This document shows positions 1-8,913 of a stretch of DNA of 33,124 nt, in pieces (position 1 is the first letter of the stretch; each line of letters opens with the position of its first letter). Under the pieces are notes generated by a model. It worked only from the letters and a program-made list of their open reading frames with translations, was not told the DNA's origin and did no database searches. Both the position numbers and the translations under genes were made by a program. The DNA comes from JANRKT01 sp033763355 (GTDB lineage: Bacteria; Bacteroidota; Bacteroidia; Chitinophagales; Chitinophagaceae), in the NCBI GenBank assembly GCA_033763355.1, contig JANRKT010000099.1, positions 1 through 33,124 on the forward strand, written 5' to 3'.

Positions 1-690
1 GAAGAATTCATTATCCGCGAATGGCTGGCATATAAATTATATAACCTGGTAACGGAAAAAAGCTTCAGGGCAAGGCTTGTGCGGGTAAAACTGGAAGATG
101 AAAGAAGTAAAAAGCCATCACCCGCATTTTATGGTATGTTGCTTGAAGAAGAACATCAGCTCGCCAAAAGAAACAATACCGTTTCTGTTGAGCGCAAATT
201 AAAACCGGAACAAACACAGCCTGATGCTTTTTTAGCCATGGCAATGTTCCAGTACCTGATAGGCAATACAGACTGGTCCACACAGTACATGCAAAACATA
301 AAATTCCTGGCTCCCGATTCAAATGCTGTGGCAACGGCAGTTCCCTATGATTTTGACCATTCCGGTATGGTAAGTGCACCTTATGCCAGGCCTGCAGAAG
401 AACTATTGATGTCTTCAGTACGGCAGCGCCGTTACAGGGGTTATTGTGTGCAGGATATTAAAGTATTTGACCCCGTAATTGAAAAGTTCAACCGGCTTAA
501 GAATGACATTTATGCTGTTTATACAGGCTGCCCGCTGCTGGATGAAAAATATAAAAACAGCACCGTTAAATACCTTGATGAATTTTATGCCACCATCAAC
601 AACCCTGTTGCTTTTAAAAAAGATTTTTTGTACCCCTGCGATAAAAACGGAACCGGCAATGTGGTGATAAAAGGGCTGAGGGAGGATTGA
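1..690 (+). CDS. CotH-like / kinase-fold hypothetical protein, 3' part
   Basis: The reading frame is open from base 1, so the gene starts outside the window; about 229 C-terminal residues are visible. The frame continues upstream of the GTG at 79 without a stop, so that GTG is not a convincing start. Two motifs stand out: 'GNTDWS' and, about 35 residues later, 'PYDFDHSG'. An N-x-D followed by a D-F-D is the arrangement seen in CotH and other atypical protein-kinase folds, where these residues bind nucleotide and metal. The family assignment is an inference from these motifs only; no catalytic activity is claimed. The gene ends 69 bases before the histidine kinase, on the same strand, and could be cotranscribed with it. 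Confidence 0.75.
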   Translation, partial: EEFIIREWLAYKLYNLVTEKSFRARLVRVKLEDERSKKPSPAFYGMLLEEEHQLAKRNNTVSVERKLKPEQTQPDAFLAMAMFQYLIGNTDWSTQYMQNIKFLAPDSNAVATAVPYDFDHSGMVSAPYARPAEELLMSSVRQRRYRGYCVQDIKVFDPVIEKFNRLKNDIYAVYTGCPLLDEKYKNSTVKYLDEFYATINNPVAFKKDFLYPCDKNGTGNVVIKGLRED

Positions 691-759
691 TTATATTCCA
701 GATTAAAGTTATAAAGAATACAAAAGGGCCGGATTTATCATTAAATTGAGGCCCTGATT

Positions 760-2121
760 ATGTTTTTGGAAGCCCTTATATCATTTCTTTTATTGCTGCA
801 GGTAAGGAGGATACTTCAGAAAAATGCTTTGTATCCGCAATGGCAGAAATATTGCCTGTGGGGAATGGTAGCCATCGGTATTTTGTTTGTGCTGCAGGAA
901 ACGTTTTCAACTGAGGATGTAAGCATGTGGGTTTGGCATATCATACTGCTTGGCATCATCTGTTTCATCATGCTGAGGCAGGAATTTCAGTCGCTCCGTG
1001 GCATAGTTTTTTCTTTCCTGCCACTTATAATCATTTCTGTGTTCAAGGATGTTTTTGGTTTTTCCAAAAGCGACTGGGCCGCCACATTGGTCCATTATCT
1101 TGATATCGTTACCCCGCTTGCCATTATCTGGCTGGTGGTAATGCTCGTAATTTTCAATAAGCAGCGAAGGGCCCTGGAAAAGGAAAGAAAGATAAGGCTG
1201 ACGGAAGAAGAGGAAAACAAAGTAATAGCGGCACGCAAGGCTGAACTGGAGGAAATGGTTAAGGAACGAACTGCCGAACTGACAAAACAGAAAGAAGAGC
1301 TGGAAGGAACACTTAGAGAACTAAGGGCGACACAGGACCAGCTTATACAGTCGGAAAAGATGGCATCGCTGGGCGAACTTACTGCAGGCATTGCCCACGA
1401 AATACAGAACCCTTTGAACTTTGTAAACAATTTTTCGGAGCTGAATGCAGAGCTGATTGATGAAATGAAGCAGGCCCTGAAGACAGGCAATGCCAGTGAA
1501 GCCATTCACCTCGCAGATAGCATCAGGGACAATGAAGATAAAATCAAATTCCACGGCAAAAGGGCTGACGCTATCGTAAAGGGTATGCTGCAGCACAGCC
1601 GCAGCAGCAGCGGTGTAAAAGAACCAACGGACATTAATGAACTTGCTGATGAATACCTTCGCCTTGCATACCACGGTCTCCGTGCAAAAGACAAATCCTT
1701 TAATGCCACAATGAAAACCAATTTTGATGAATCCATAGGGATGATTAATGTTATTCCGCAGGATATAGGAAGGGTGGTGCTTAATTTGATAACAAATGCT
1801 TTTTATGCGGTAACAGAAAAAAAGAAAACTGCCGCAGCAGATTACGAACCAAATGTAACAGTAACGACTTCCAAAGTCCCCGCTTCGGGCAACGGAGGGG
1901 ACCTGGCCGAAATACGTGTTAAGGATAACGGCAATGGCATCCCGCAGCGGGTGCTGGACAAAATATTTCAGCCTTTTTTTACCACCAAGCCAACCGGGCA
2001 GGGTACAGGGCTAGGGTTGAGCCTGAGTTATGACATTGTTACCAAAGGGCACGGGGGTGAATTAAAAGTGGAAACAAAAGAGGGTGAGTATGCAGAGTTC
2101 ATTATTCAATTACCCGTATAA
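760..2121 (+). CDS. Membrane sensor histidine kinase
   Basis: 453 residues. About five hydrophobic segments lie in the first 132 residues (roughly 1-15, 33-46, 57-71, 79-95, 115-132), followed by a charged coiled coil (about 135-200) and a HisKA/HATPase_c core. The phospho-acceptor is H213 in 'GIAHEIQNPLNF'; the N box is around N342/N346, the G1 box 'DNGNG' is at 389-393, the F box 'FQPFFTTKP' follows, and the G2 box 'GTGLGL' is at 415-420. All catalytic boxes are present. No recognisable extracellular sensor domain exists, so the signal is probably sensed in or through the membrane helices. The ATG at 760 is the only good start: an in-frame TAA lies at 742-744. The two receiver proteins encoded immediately downstream are its likely phosphorelay partners. 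Confidence 0.93.
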   Translation: MFLEALISFLLLLQVRRILQKNALYPQWQKYCLWGMVAIGILFVLQETFSTEDVSMWVWHIILLGIICFIMLRQEFQSLRGIVFSFLPLIIISVFKDVFGFSKSDWAATLVHYLDIVTPLAIIWLVVMLVIFNKQRRALEKERKIRLTEEEENKVIAARKAELEEMVKERTAELTKQKEELEGTLRELRATQDQLIQSEKMASLGELTAGIAHEIQNPLNFVNNFSELNAELIDEMKQALKTGNASEAIHLADSIRDNEDKIKFHGKRADAIVKGMLQHSRSSSGVKEPTDINELADEYLRLAYHGLRAKDKSFNATMKTNFDESIGMINVIPQDIGRVVLNLITNAFYAVTEKKKTAAADYEPNVTVTTSKVPASGNGGDLAEIRVKDNGNGIPQRVLDKIFQPFFTTKPTGQGTGLGLSLSYDIVTKGHGGELKVETKEGEYAEFIIQLPV

Positions 2122-2165
2122 ATTGCTATCTTCAAAAATCCTGTTTTAACCTTAAATAAACGATA

Positions 2166-2540
2166 ATGAAAATACTGGTAGTAGATGATGAACGGGATAT
2201 ACAAACCCTTTTTTCGCAGCGCTTCAGGAGGGAAATACGTGAGCATGAAATGGATTTTGTGTTTGCGTTTTCAGGCGAAGAAGCGCTCAGCTTCCTTAAC
2301 CAGCACAACCACGAAGCGGTGCTGATACTTTCCGACATCAATATGCCGGGCATGAGCGGATTGGAATTGCTGCGGGAAATTAAAAAGAAATACCTGACAC
2401 CACCGCCTGTGGTAATGATGATTACTGCTTACGGAGATTCAGAAAATTATAACGAGGCCATGCAGCTTGGGGCCGATGATTTTTTAACAAAGCCGCTTGA
2501 CTTCAGCCTGCTGAAAGAGAAATTAAAAACATTGCACTAA
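2166..2540 (+). CDS. Single-domain response regulator (REC only)
   Basis: 124 residues that make up one receiver domain and nothing more. The acidic pair D7/D8, phospho-acceptor D57 in 'LSDINMPG', T87 in 'MITAYGD' and K109 in 'LTKPLD' are all in place, so it should be phosphorylatable. With no output domain it would act by protein contact or as a phosphate shuttle between the upstream kinase and the downstream receiver-cyclase. Its stop codon shares one base with the next start (TAATG at 2538-2542), which indicates translational coupling. Its receiver resembles that of the neighbour (both carry an 'RR.IREH' stretch near residues 21-28), suggesting local duplication. Confidence 0.93.
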   Translation: MKILVVDDERDIQTLFSQRFRREIREHEMDFVFAFSGEEALSFLNQHNHEAVLILSDINMPGMSGLELLREIKKKYLTPPPVVMMITAYGDSENYNEAMQLGADDFLTKPLDFSLLKEKLKTLH

Positions 2541-3580
2541 TGGCCAAGATTTTAGTAGCCGACGATGAAACCGACCTGGAGATACTCATCAAACAGAAGT
2601 TTCGCCGCCAGATAAGGGAACACCTGTACGAGTTTATTTTTGCGGCCAACGGCAATGAAGCGCTGGTTAAAATACAGGAACACCCTGATGTGGATGTGGT
2701 GCTCAGCGACATTAACATGCCGGAAATGGACGGCCTCACTTTACTGGGAAAACTTGCCGAAACAAGCCCGCTGGTTAAATCTGTTATTGTCTCTGCATAT
2801 GGCGATATGGATAACATCCGAACTGCCATGAACCGCGGCGCCTTTGATTTTATAACAAAGCCGGTAAATTTTGAAGACCTTGAAATTACCATGCAGAAAA
2901 CCATTGAGCATGTAAAACAGCTTCGTGAAACACTGCAGGCCATCAAAGAAAACAACATATTGAAAATGTATGTTGATTCATCGGTGCTGAATTTTATGAA
3001 CAGCAGGGAATATGAAAAATCCCTTATGGAAAATGAAAACATTGAGGCTACAGTTGCTTTTGTTGACATATGCAGTTTTACAAGTATTACGGAAAATGAG
3101 CCTGCTGATGTGGTGGTGGGTTTGCTGAACCAGTATTTTGATGTGATTGTAAAAGAGATTATCGCACAGCAGGGGTACATAGATAAATTTATTGGCGATG
3201 CTGTGCTGGCTGTATTCCGCGGCGATTTTCATTTTGACAGGGCCATTGATGCATGCCTTGCAGTGAGGCAGCAGATTGACAAACTCCCGGTTTATAATGG
3301 TGGATTGTCTTTTATGCCTAAAGTAGCTATAGGAATACATACCGGTGAAATGATTTCAGGTAACATTGGTTCTGCCAACCTGCGGCGCCTTGATTATACG
3401 GTGATAGGCGATGTGGTAAATACTGCACAGCGTTTGCAAAGCGTGGCACAGGAAGGGCAGATACTCATTACGGAATCTTCATACGAAAAGGTGAAAGAAT
3501 CTTTCTTTTGTAAAAAAGTAGGGGAGGTGAGCCTGAAAAACAAATCGCAGCCGGTTGTACTGTATGAAGTGGTGGACTGA
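2540..3580 (+). CDS. Response regulator with class III adenylate cyclase domain
   Basis: 346 residues: receiver domain at about 1-120, a helical linker, and a class III nucleotidyl cyclase catalytic domain at about 168-345. The receiver keeps D8/D9, D57 and K107. In the cyclase domain the metal-binding aspartates are D176 ('FVDICSFT') and D220 ('KFIGDAV'); K216 and D285 ('RRLDYTVIGD') fit the adenine-recognition pair, so cAMP is the expected product rather than cGMP; N294 and R298 ('VVNTAQRL') match the transition-state residues. The active site therefore looks complete for a homodimer. The product should be a cytosolic cyclase switched by phosphorylation from the kinase at 760-2121. Specificity is inferred from family knowledge. 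Confidence 0.93.
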   Translation: MAKILVADDETDLEILIKQKFRRQIREHLYEFIFAANGNEALVKIQEHPDVDVVLSDINMPEMDGLTLLGKLAETSPLVKSVIVSAYGDMDNIRTAMNRGAFDFITKPVNFEDLEITMQKTIEHVKQLRETLQAIKENNILKMYVDSSVLNFMNSREYEKSLMENENIEATVAFVDICSFTSITENEPADVVVGLLNQYFDVIVKEIIAQQGYIDKFIGDAVLAVFRGDFHFDRAIDACLAVRQQIDKLPVYNGGLSFMPKVAIGIHTGEMISGNIGSANLRRLDYTVIGDVVNTAQRLQSVAQEGQILITESSYEKVKESFFCKKVGEVSLKNKSQPVVLYEVVD

Positions 3581-3677
3581 TTAAATATTTTTATATCAGC
3601 ACTGCTTTGTTTTTTTAATTTCATTTATTTTTATTGATTATTCAGAAACGAATCAGCATTTTAAAACACATTGCCAT

Positions 3678-4133
3678 ATGCGAACAGTAAAGGATATCAT
3701 ACACAGCAAGCCGCCTGCCACCAATGTAATTGAGCCGGATGCGCTGGTTATTGATGCACTTGCCATGCTTGAGAAGGTAAACCTCAGTTACCTGATTGTG
3801 CTGAGCGATGATGAATTCAAAGGAATATTCAGCGAAAGGGATTACAGCCGTAATGTGATCCTGAAAGGCCGATCCAGTAAAAAAACAAAGGTGGAACAAG
3901 TGATGACGGTAAACCTGCCTGTGGTTTCGCTTACGGATACCGTTGAACAGTGTATGAAAAGCATGAATGATAACAAGGCACGTTACCTGCTGGCCTACGA
4001 CAGGCGCAATTTCAGGGGCGTAGTTACCATTCACGACCTGCTGAGGCAGGTGCTGGCCAACAGGGAGGAAGTATTTGATAACAATGTGGCACAGAACTTA
4101 ATTGACCAGGAAGAAAGCGGGTTTATTTATTGA
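3678..4133 (+). CDS. CBS-domain protein
   Basis: 151 residues composed of two CBS motifs: one at about 8-62 ('SERDYSRNVI') and one at about 75-130 ('TIHDLLRQVL'). Tandem CBS domains form a Bateman module that binds adenosyl nucleotides such as AMP, ATP or SAM; no enzyme or DNA-binding domain is attached. It lies 97 bases after the receiver-cyclase gene on the same strand, so a link to adenine-nucleotide signalling is possible, but stand-alone CBS proteins of this size are common in Bacteroidota and this is only an inference. The start at 3678 is the first ATG and gives the usual family N-terminus. Confidence 0.9.
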   Translation: MRTVKDIIHSKPPATNVIEPDALVIDALAMLEKVNLSYLIVLSDDEFKGIFSERDYSRNVILKGRSSKKTKVEQVMTVNLPVVSLTDTVEQCMKSMNDNKARYLLAYDRRNFRGVVTIHDLLRQVLANREEVFDNNVAQNLIDQEESGFIY

Positions 4134-4174
4134 GCCTTTAGCTATAATGGCCATTGCTTTAAACCTGAGGTTTT

Positions 4175-4567
4175 CTACCTGTGCTGGTTGTAATAATTTA
4201 CCGGCAATACCTGTTTCAGTTTTTCCATTTCTTTTTCGTTCAGCAATGGGGCATGTGTTGTTGCCAGTACATCATTCAGTTGTTCGATTGTTCTAATACC
4301 AATAATTGCTGAACTGATTGCAGCATGATGCAGCGTAAATTGCAATGCGGTAGCTGCAGCGGTTCTGTTTGTTCCGGAGAGGGAGGCAACCACATCCTGC
4401 GCTTTTTTAACTTCCCCTGCAGAATAATCGAGGAAAGGTTCCGGGGCTTTGTTAACAAGAAGCCCTTTAGCCAATGCGCCTCTTGCCAGCACCCCAATAT
4501 TGTTTTGTAAAAGCAGTTCAAAACAATTTTCTTCCGGCCTCCTGTCCAGTAAACTGTACTGCATCAT
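4175..4567 (-). pseudogene. Aldo/keto reductase, C-terminal part after an in-frame stop
   Basis: This is the second half of the gene that begins at 5071. It is in the same frame as the first half: four codons (ITSV) separate the TAA at 4582-4580 from the ATG at 4567. It carries the typical second half of a general-stress/YajO-type aldo/keto reductase, including 'MMQYSLLDRRPEE' and the late NADP-binding stretch 'AIIGIRTIEQLNDV'. Read through, the total would be 298 codons plus the terminal stop, the normal length. On its own this part lacks the catalytic tetrad and should be inactive. It is convergent with the CBS gene. Confidence 0.8.
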
Positions 4568-4579
4568 TACGCTTGTTAT

Positions 4580-5071
4580 TTACGAACGTTTTACATATTC
4601 CCTTATCACGTTGGGCCTTATGGAAGAAATACCATAATACCTGATCTTGCCCTGCTGCTGTAAAACTTCAAATGCATCAATGGTTTCATCAATGGGGTCT
4701 TCGGTTGTTCCTCCGTGCAACTGGTACAGGTCAATATAATCTGTCTGCAGCCTTTGCAAACTTTTTTCTGCAGCAGCAAGAATGTATTCTTTCCGCGGGT
4801 TCCAGTCCCAGCCGCTGCCATCAGGCCGCCATTGGTTGCCGGCTTTGGTAGCAATGATTACTTCTTTTCTTTTTTCTTTCAGCGCCTTACCAACTGACAG
4901 TTCATTAAAACCTTTCTGGTACAGGTCGGCCGTATCAAAAAAGTTAATGCCGTTTGCTATAGCATGTTGTATCAAACGGGCATGGTGTGCATCATCTTCT
5001 CCCAGCGACATGCACCCAAAACCAATTCTGCTGATGAATAGTTCTGATTTACCTAAACGGCAGTAATTCAT
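4580..5071 (-). pseudogene. Aldo/keto reductase, N-terminal part ending at a premature TAA
   Basis: 163 residues of the beta/alpha barrel with the tetrad visible: D46 and Y51 ('FFDTADLY'), K76 ('IATKAG') and H119 ('YQLHGG'). Reading stops at TAA 4582-4580, just after 'REYVKRS', where homologues continue directly into the barrel strand before 'MQYSLLDRRPEE'. No frame change occurs across the stop, so a single substitution explains the break. The half barrel is unlikely to fold. It may be a pseudogene or a base-call error. An intact but different aldo/keto reductase sits at 8951-9901. The start at 5071 gives the family's usual N-terminus (MNYCRLGKSEL). Confidence 0.85.
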
Positions 5072-5299
5072 AAGTCAATTTATGCAAAGGTTAATAAGTT
5101 TTTTGAGCAAGTTTATTTTCAGGGATCAGTTCATCCTTCCCCTAAGGATCAGGTTTTTTTATGAACATCCCGCCAGCATAAAGTACTTGACCAGTAAAGC
5201 CATAGTGGCCCTGACGAGAGACTTGGGGAGAAAAGGGGGGCTTTGCATTTATGGGACATGATGTTTTATTTGCCGGGCAAAAAAACTAATTTTGTTGCG

Positions 5300-5539
5300 A
5301 TGCCAACCATACTCCTGCTTGAGGGTTTCAGATTTTTCTTTTACAGCAACGAAAATGATGAACCTGCCCATGTGCATGTAAAGAAAGCTGATGGCGAGGG
5401 CAAAATATGGTTGGACCCGGTTTTGGAAATTGCGTGGATGCATGGCTTTACAGGTAAAGAAGAAAGGAAAATCTGGCAAATAACAGTTGAACACGCAGAG
5501 TTATTTAAAACAAAATGGTATGAATACTTCGGGAAATAA
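5300..5539 (+). CDS. DUF4160-family protein
   Basis: 79 residues from the preferred ATG at 5300 (MPTILLLEGFRF), the usual start of DUF4160 proteins; the frame also contains an ATG at 5243 that would add 19 unlikely residues. The diagnostic stretch is 'NENDEPAHVHV', followed by 'GKIWLDP' and a helical end. DUF4160 genes are often found directly before DUF2442 genes, as here, and such pairs have been proposed to be toxin-antitoxin-like modules. That role is not proven by this sequence. The gene overlaps the next by 20 bases. Confidence 0.85.
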   Translation: MPTILLLEGFRFFFYSNENDEPAHVHVKKADGEGKIWLDPVLEIAWMHGFTGKEERKIWQITVEHAELFKTKWYEYFGK

Positions 5540-5834
5540 ATATGATGCAATAGAGAAATTGATATATGAAGAAGGGCTTCGTATCGAGGCCGTTGATTTT
5601 CACCGGGAGCTTGATGTGATGCTGATTGTATTAAATACAAAAGCTGTACTTCGTCAACGGATATCTTCTTATAAAAATTTAAAATCTGCAGATAAAGCTT
5701 CACTTCTCAAATATGAACTTACGGGCAAAGGCACCGGGATCCACTGGCCATTGCTGGACGAGGATCTTAGTTTGAAAGGTTTTTTGAGAGATGAATTATT
5801 GAATATGGTAAAAAAGGATACCCTGGCAGCTTAG
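5520..5834 (+). CDS. DUF2442-family protein
   Basis: 104 residues from the ATG at 5520; an in-frame ATG at 5487 would add 11 residues and deepen the overlap with the DUF4160 gene. The C-terminal half holds the DUF2442 signature: a helix leading to 'YELTGKGTGIHWPLLDEDL', then 'SLKGFLRDELL'. The N-terminal half has the expected short beta strands. Function is unknown; as the partner of DUF4160 it may be the antitoxin-like member, an inference from gene order and the overlap of reading frames. The pair sits between a broken aldo/keto reductase and a relic of a second reductase 5' end. Confidence 0.85.
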   Translation: MNTSGNKYDAIEKLIYEEGLRIEAVDFHRELDVMLIVLNTKAVLRQRISSYKNLKSADKASLLKYELTGKGTGIHWPLLDEDLSLKGFLRDELLNMVKKDTLAA

Positions 5835-5980
5835 TTTTTTCTTCTCTTGTTTCCGTCTGATCATTTTTTTCCCTGCTTTCGCCTGTTCCCTTACAATCTT
5901 TAATTAATTTTTGAGTTTACTCGCCATGTATTTTTATTTATAAGGCTAACTCTGTACACAAAGCGGGGCAAAGAATTGAA

Positions 5981-6030
5981 ACCAATTCTGCCGTTGCACG
6001 ACACTGATTTAACTAAACAGCAGTAATTCA
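5981..6030 (-). pseudogene. Relic of an aldo/keto reductase 5' end
   Basis: The plus strand at 5979-6045 matches the start region of the reductase gene at about 5019-5085 (shared 'ccaattctg', 'ctgattta', 'ctaaac', 'cagtaattcat'). Translated on the minus strand from 6030 it reads MNYCCLVKSVSCNGRIGF, against MNYCRLGKSELFISRIGF in the real gene. Similarity extends into the upstream untranslated bases and stops soon after codon 18. This is a decayed second copy of the reductase start. The rest of the 420-base gap (5835-6254) holds no convincing gene. Confidence 0.65.
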
Positions 6031-6254
6031 TGAGTATAATTTATACAGTACTAGTGAAATGCTTGCCAGCTTTTTTTGCGGCAGGAATGACATTCCGGGG
6101 AGATTATTAAAGGTTAGCAGCCTTAATGTTGAAAAACACCCGTGGCCGGGGCACAACCTTCTGTTAAAAAAGCCGTATATTCAAATACCATTATGCCCAA
6201 GCTCCTGATGAATGAACCTTACCCGGGTTACCATTACACGTCAGCTACGGTTCA

Positions 6255-8873
6255 ATGAAAAAATTCATTACTTCCTGCTTTTTGTTCTTTGCTGTTTGTT
6301 TCAGCACCCAGGCTGATCATATAACAGGCGGTGAAATGTATTATACTTTTTCATCCATTTCCAACGGGCAATACCAGTACAACTTTACATTAAAATTTTA
6401 TATGCGCTGCAACAGCGGCCGGCAGTTTAACAACCCTGCTATTGTAGGAATATTTGATAAAAGTACAGGCGCCCGTGTTACCAATATAAATGCCGCCCTT
6501 TCATCAACAGAAACCCTGAGTATTTCATCAAACAACCCCTGTATTACTGACCCGCCAACAGTTTGTTACGAAGTGGGCTATTATAATTTTATTGTTACTC
6601 TCCCGCCTTCGGCAGGAGGGTACAGCCTTGCTGCACAGGTTAATTTTCGTATTGCGGGAATCAATAACCTGCAGCCGGGTTATGGCCTCATAGGTGCAAC
6701 ATATTCAGCAGAAATACCGGGAATAGCAGATGTAATTGACGGTGCAACCAACAACAGTGCAAAGTTTACCGGCAGCGACCTGGTTATTGTTTGCGCCAAC
6801 AACTCTTTTTCTTACAGCTTTGCCGCCGAAGACCGGGATAATGATGAGCTCCGTTATTTTTTTTGTGATGCATACCAGAGCACCGGCGGCGGTGGCGGAG
6901 CGGGGGGAAGCGTAGCCCCGCAACCACCACCTTATCCTACCGTACCATATAACAACCCAACCTTCAGCGGTTCGGCGCCTTTGGGAATCACTGTTAAAAT
7001 CAATCCCAATACCGGGCTAATAACCGGCATTGCACCATCATCAGGTATTTATGTGGTAACCGTTTGTGTCCAGGAAATAAGGAACGGGAAAGTGATTGCA
7101 ACCCAGCGTAAAGACATCCAGATCAATATTACATCATGTTCCATAGCTGCTGCTTCCATACCGGATGAATACATGCTTTGCAGCGATACAAGGGCGATAA
7201 ACCTCGTTAACAGTTCAACCAGCCCGCTGATAACTTCTTATAATTGGGAACTGACAAATGCAGCAGGTAATATTGTATTTACATCAACCTTATCATCTGC
7301 AGCTTTTACTTTCCCCGATACAGGCACGTACCAGGTTAAGCTGTCCATCAACCGCGGCCAGCAATGTTCTGATTCCGCTGTTTCAGTTGCAAGGGTTTAT
7401 CCCGGCTTTGTGCCTCAATTTAATTACACGGGCATTTGTTTCAACAAGCCCACACAGTTTAGCGATGCAAGCACTTCTGTTTACGGAACAGTAAACTCAT
7501 GGAACTGGGATTTTGGAGAGGTTACGCTTGTAAATGATGTTTCTTCACAGCGCAACCCTGTATTTACCTATCCGTTCATGGGCAACAAGAATGTGAGTTT
7601 AATTGTAAGCAATACCAAAGGCTGCATTGATACAATAGTTAAGAATATAGGCATAGTTGATAAACCTCCCGTTAGCCTTGCATTCCGTGATACCTTAATT
7701 TGCATCCCGGATGCCGTGCAGCTAAATGCACAGGGCAGCGGAAATTTCAGATGGTCTCCTTTGATAAACATGGTGAACCCCAATACAGCCACACCAACCG
7801 TATCGCCGCTTACAACCACTACTTACCATGTTGAGCTGAATGACAACGGCTGTATTAATGTTGATTCGGTAAAGGTGAGGGTTACCGATCATGTGGACCT
7901 GCAGGCAATGAATGATACCGTTATCTGCAGCGGCGATACCATCCGGTTACGGGTTGTATCAGACGGGTTGCAGTATTCCTGGCTGCCGGCACAGCAGTTT
8001 ATTGACCCGTCAGCAAAAAATGCTTTAGCATTTACTTCTCTCAATACAAATTATGAAGTAACTGCATCAATCGGTAGCTGTAGTGCAAAAGAAAATATAT
8101 TTGTAAGCACTGTTCCATACCCGCTGGCTAATGCAGGCAAAGACACCATGATCTGCTACAATACACTTGCTTACCTGCAGGGCAGCACCAATGGCAACTC
8201 GGTAAAATGGCAACCTTCCTCTTCTTTAAGCAATAGCAATATCCTTAACCCTGTTGCATCACCCGTTACATCTGTTACCTATACGCTTTTTGCCTACGAT
8301 ACCAAAGGTTGCCCCAAACCCGGTACAGATGATGTAACTGTAACCGTGCTGCCGCCCATTTATCCGTTTGCAGGAAGAGATACTGCAGTAGTAACCGGTC
8401 AGCCTTTGCAATTGCAGGCCACAGGCGGGATACGTTATGAGTGGATACCATCAACCGGTTTATCAGCAACAAATATTTCAAATCCGGTTGTGCTGTTCAA
8501 TAATCCTTCCGAAGGAATTTTTTACCGGGTGAATGTTTATAACGAAGCAGGTTGCGCAGAGACAGCTTATCTTACTGTAAAAGTATTTGCAGGCGGCCCG
8601 GTTATTTATGTGCCCAATGCATTTACCCCAAACGGAGACGGAAGAAATGATGTGATAAGGCCCATTGCTGCGGGGATACAGAACATGGAATACTTCAGGA
8701 TATACAACCGCTACGGCCAGATGGTATTCTCAACCAACATCAACGGAAGGGGATGGGACGGAAATATTAACGGTCAGCAGCAAAGGCCTGATACCTATGT
8801 GTGGGTGGTGAAAGCGCTGGACTATCTTGGTAAAGCTTATTTTATAAAAGGAACGGTTACATTAATAAGATAG
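6255..8873 (+). CDS. Secreted PKD-type protein with CHU_C (type B T9SS) C-terminal domain
   Basis: 872 residues. A signal peptide covers about 1-20 (MKKFITSCFLFFAVCFSTQA), followed by 'DHITGGEMYYTF', a common mature N-terminus in this family. A glycine- and proline-rich linker (GGGGGAGGS, then PQPPPYP) sits near 210-230. Several Ig/PKD-like beta repeats follow ('SYNWEL', 'SWNWDFGE', 'GNFRWSP', 'LQYSWLP', 'SVKWQPS', 'RYEWIPS'). The last ~85 residues are a CHU_C gliding-motility C-terminal domain: 'VPNAFTPNGDGRNDV', 'IYNRYGQMVF', 'WDGNINGQ', 'YVWVVKA'. Such a domain directs export across the outer membrane by the type IX system (type B signal). The protein is probably surface-attached or secreted, possibly adhesive; the ligand is unknown. 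Confidence 0.95.
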   Translation: MKKFITSCFLFFAVCFSTQADHITGGEMYYTFSSISNGQYQYNFTLKFYMRCNSGRQFNNPAIVGIFDKSTGARVTNINAALSSTETLSISSNNPCITDPPTVCYEVGYYNFIVTLPPSAGGYSLAAQVNFRIAGINNLQPGYGLIGATYSAEIPGIADVIDGATNNSAKFTGSDLVIVCANNSFSYSFAAEDRDNDELRYFFCDAYQSTGGGGGAGGSVAPQPPPYPTVPYNNPTFSGSAPLGITVKINPNTGLITGIAPSSGIYVVTVCVQEIRNGKVIATQRKDIQINITSCSIAAASIPDEYMLCSDTRAINLVNSSTSPLITSYNWELTNAAGNIVFTSTLSSAAFTFPDTGTYQVKLSINRGQQCSDSAVSVARVYPGFVPQFNYTGICFNKPTQFSDASTSVYGTVNSWNWDFGEVTLVNDVSSQRNPVFTYPFMGNKNVSLIVSNTKGCIDTIVKNIGIVDKPPVSLAFRDTLICIPDAVQLNAQGSGNFRWSPLINMVNPNTATPTVSPLTTTTYHVELNDNGCINVDSVKVRVTDHVDLQAMNDTVICSGDTIRLRVVSDGLQYSWLPAQQFIDPSAKNALAFTSLNTNYEVTASIGSCSAKENIFVSTVPYPLANAGKDTMICYNTLAYLQGSTNGNSVKWQPSSSLSNSNILNPVASPVTSVTYTLFAYDTKGCPKPGTDDVTVTVLPPIYPFAGRDTAVVTGQPLQLQATGGIRYEWIPSTGLSATNISNPVVLFNNPSEGIFYRVNVYNEAGCAETAYLTVKVFAGGPVIYVPNAFTPNGDGRNDVIRPIAAGIQNMEYFRIYNRYGQMVFSTNINGRGWDGNINGQQQRPDTYVWVVKALDYLGKAYFIKGTVTLIR

Positions 8874-8913
8874 CAATTGAATTTTTCCCGCCTGTAAATT
8901 TTACCTTTCCTTA

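Noticed and set aside
1095..1505. 136-codon minus-strand serine-rich ORF
   Set aside because: Antisense shadow of the histidine kinase.
2503..3180. 225-codon minus-strand ORF
   Set aside because: Antisense shadow of the receiver-cyclase gene; serine-rich and without motifs.
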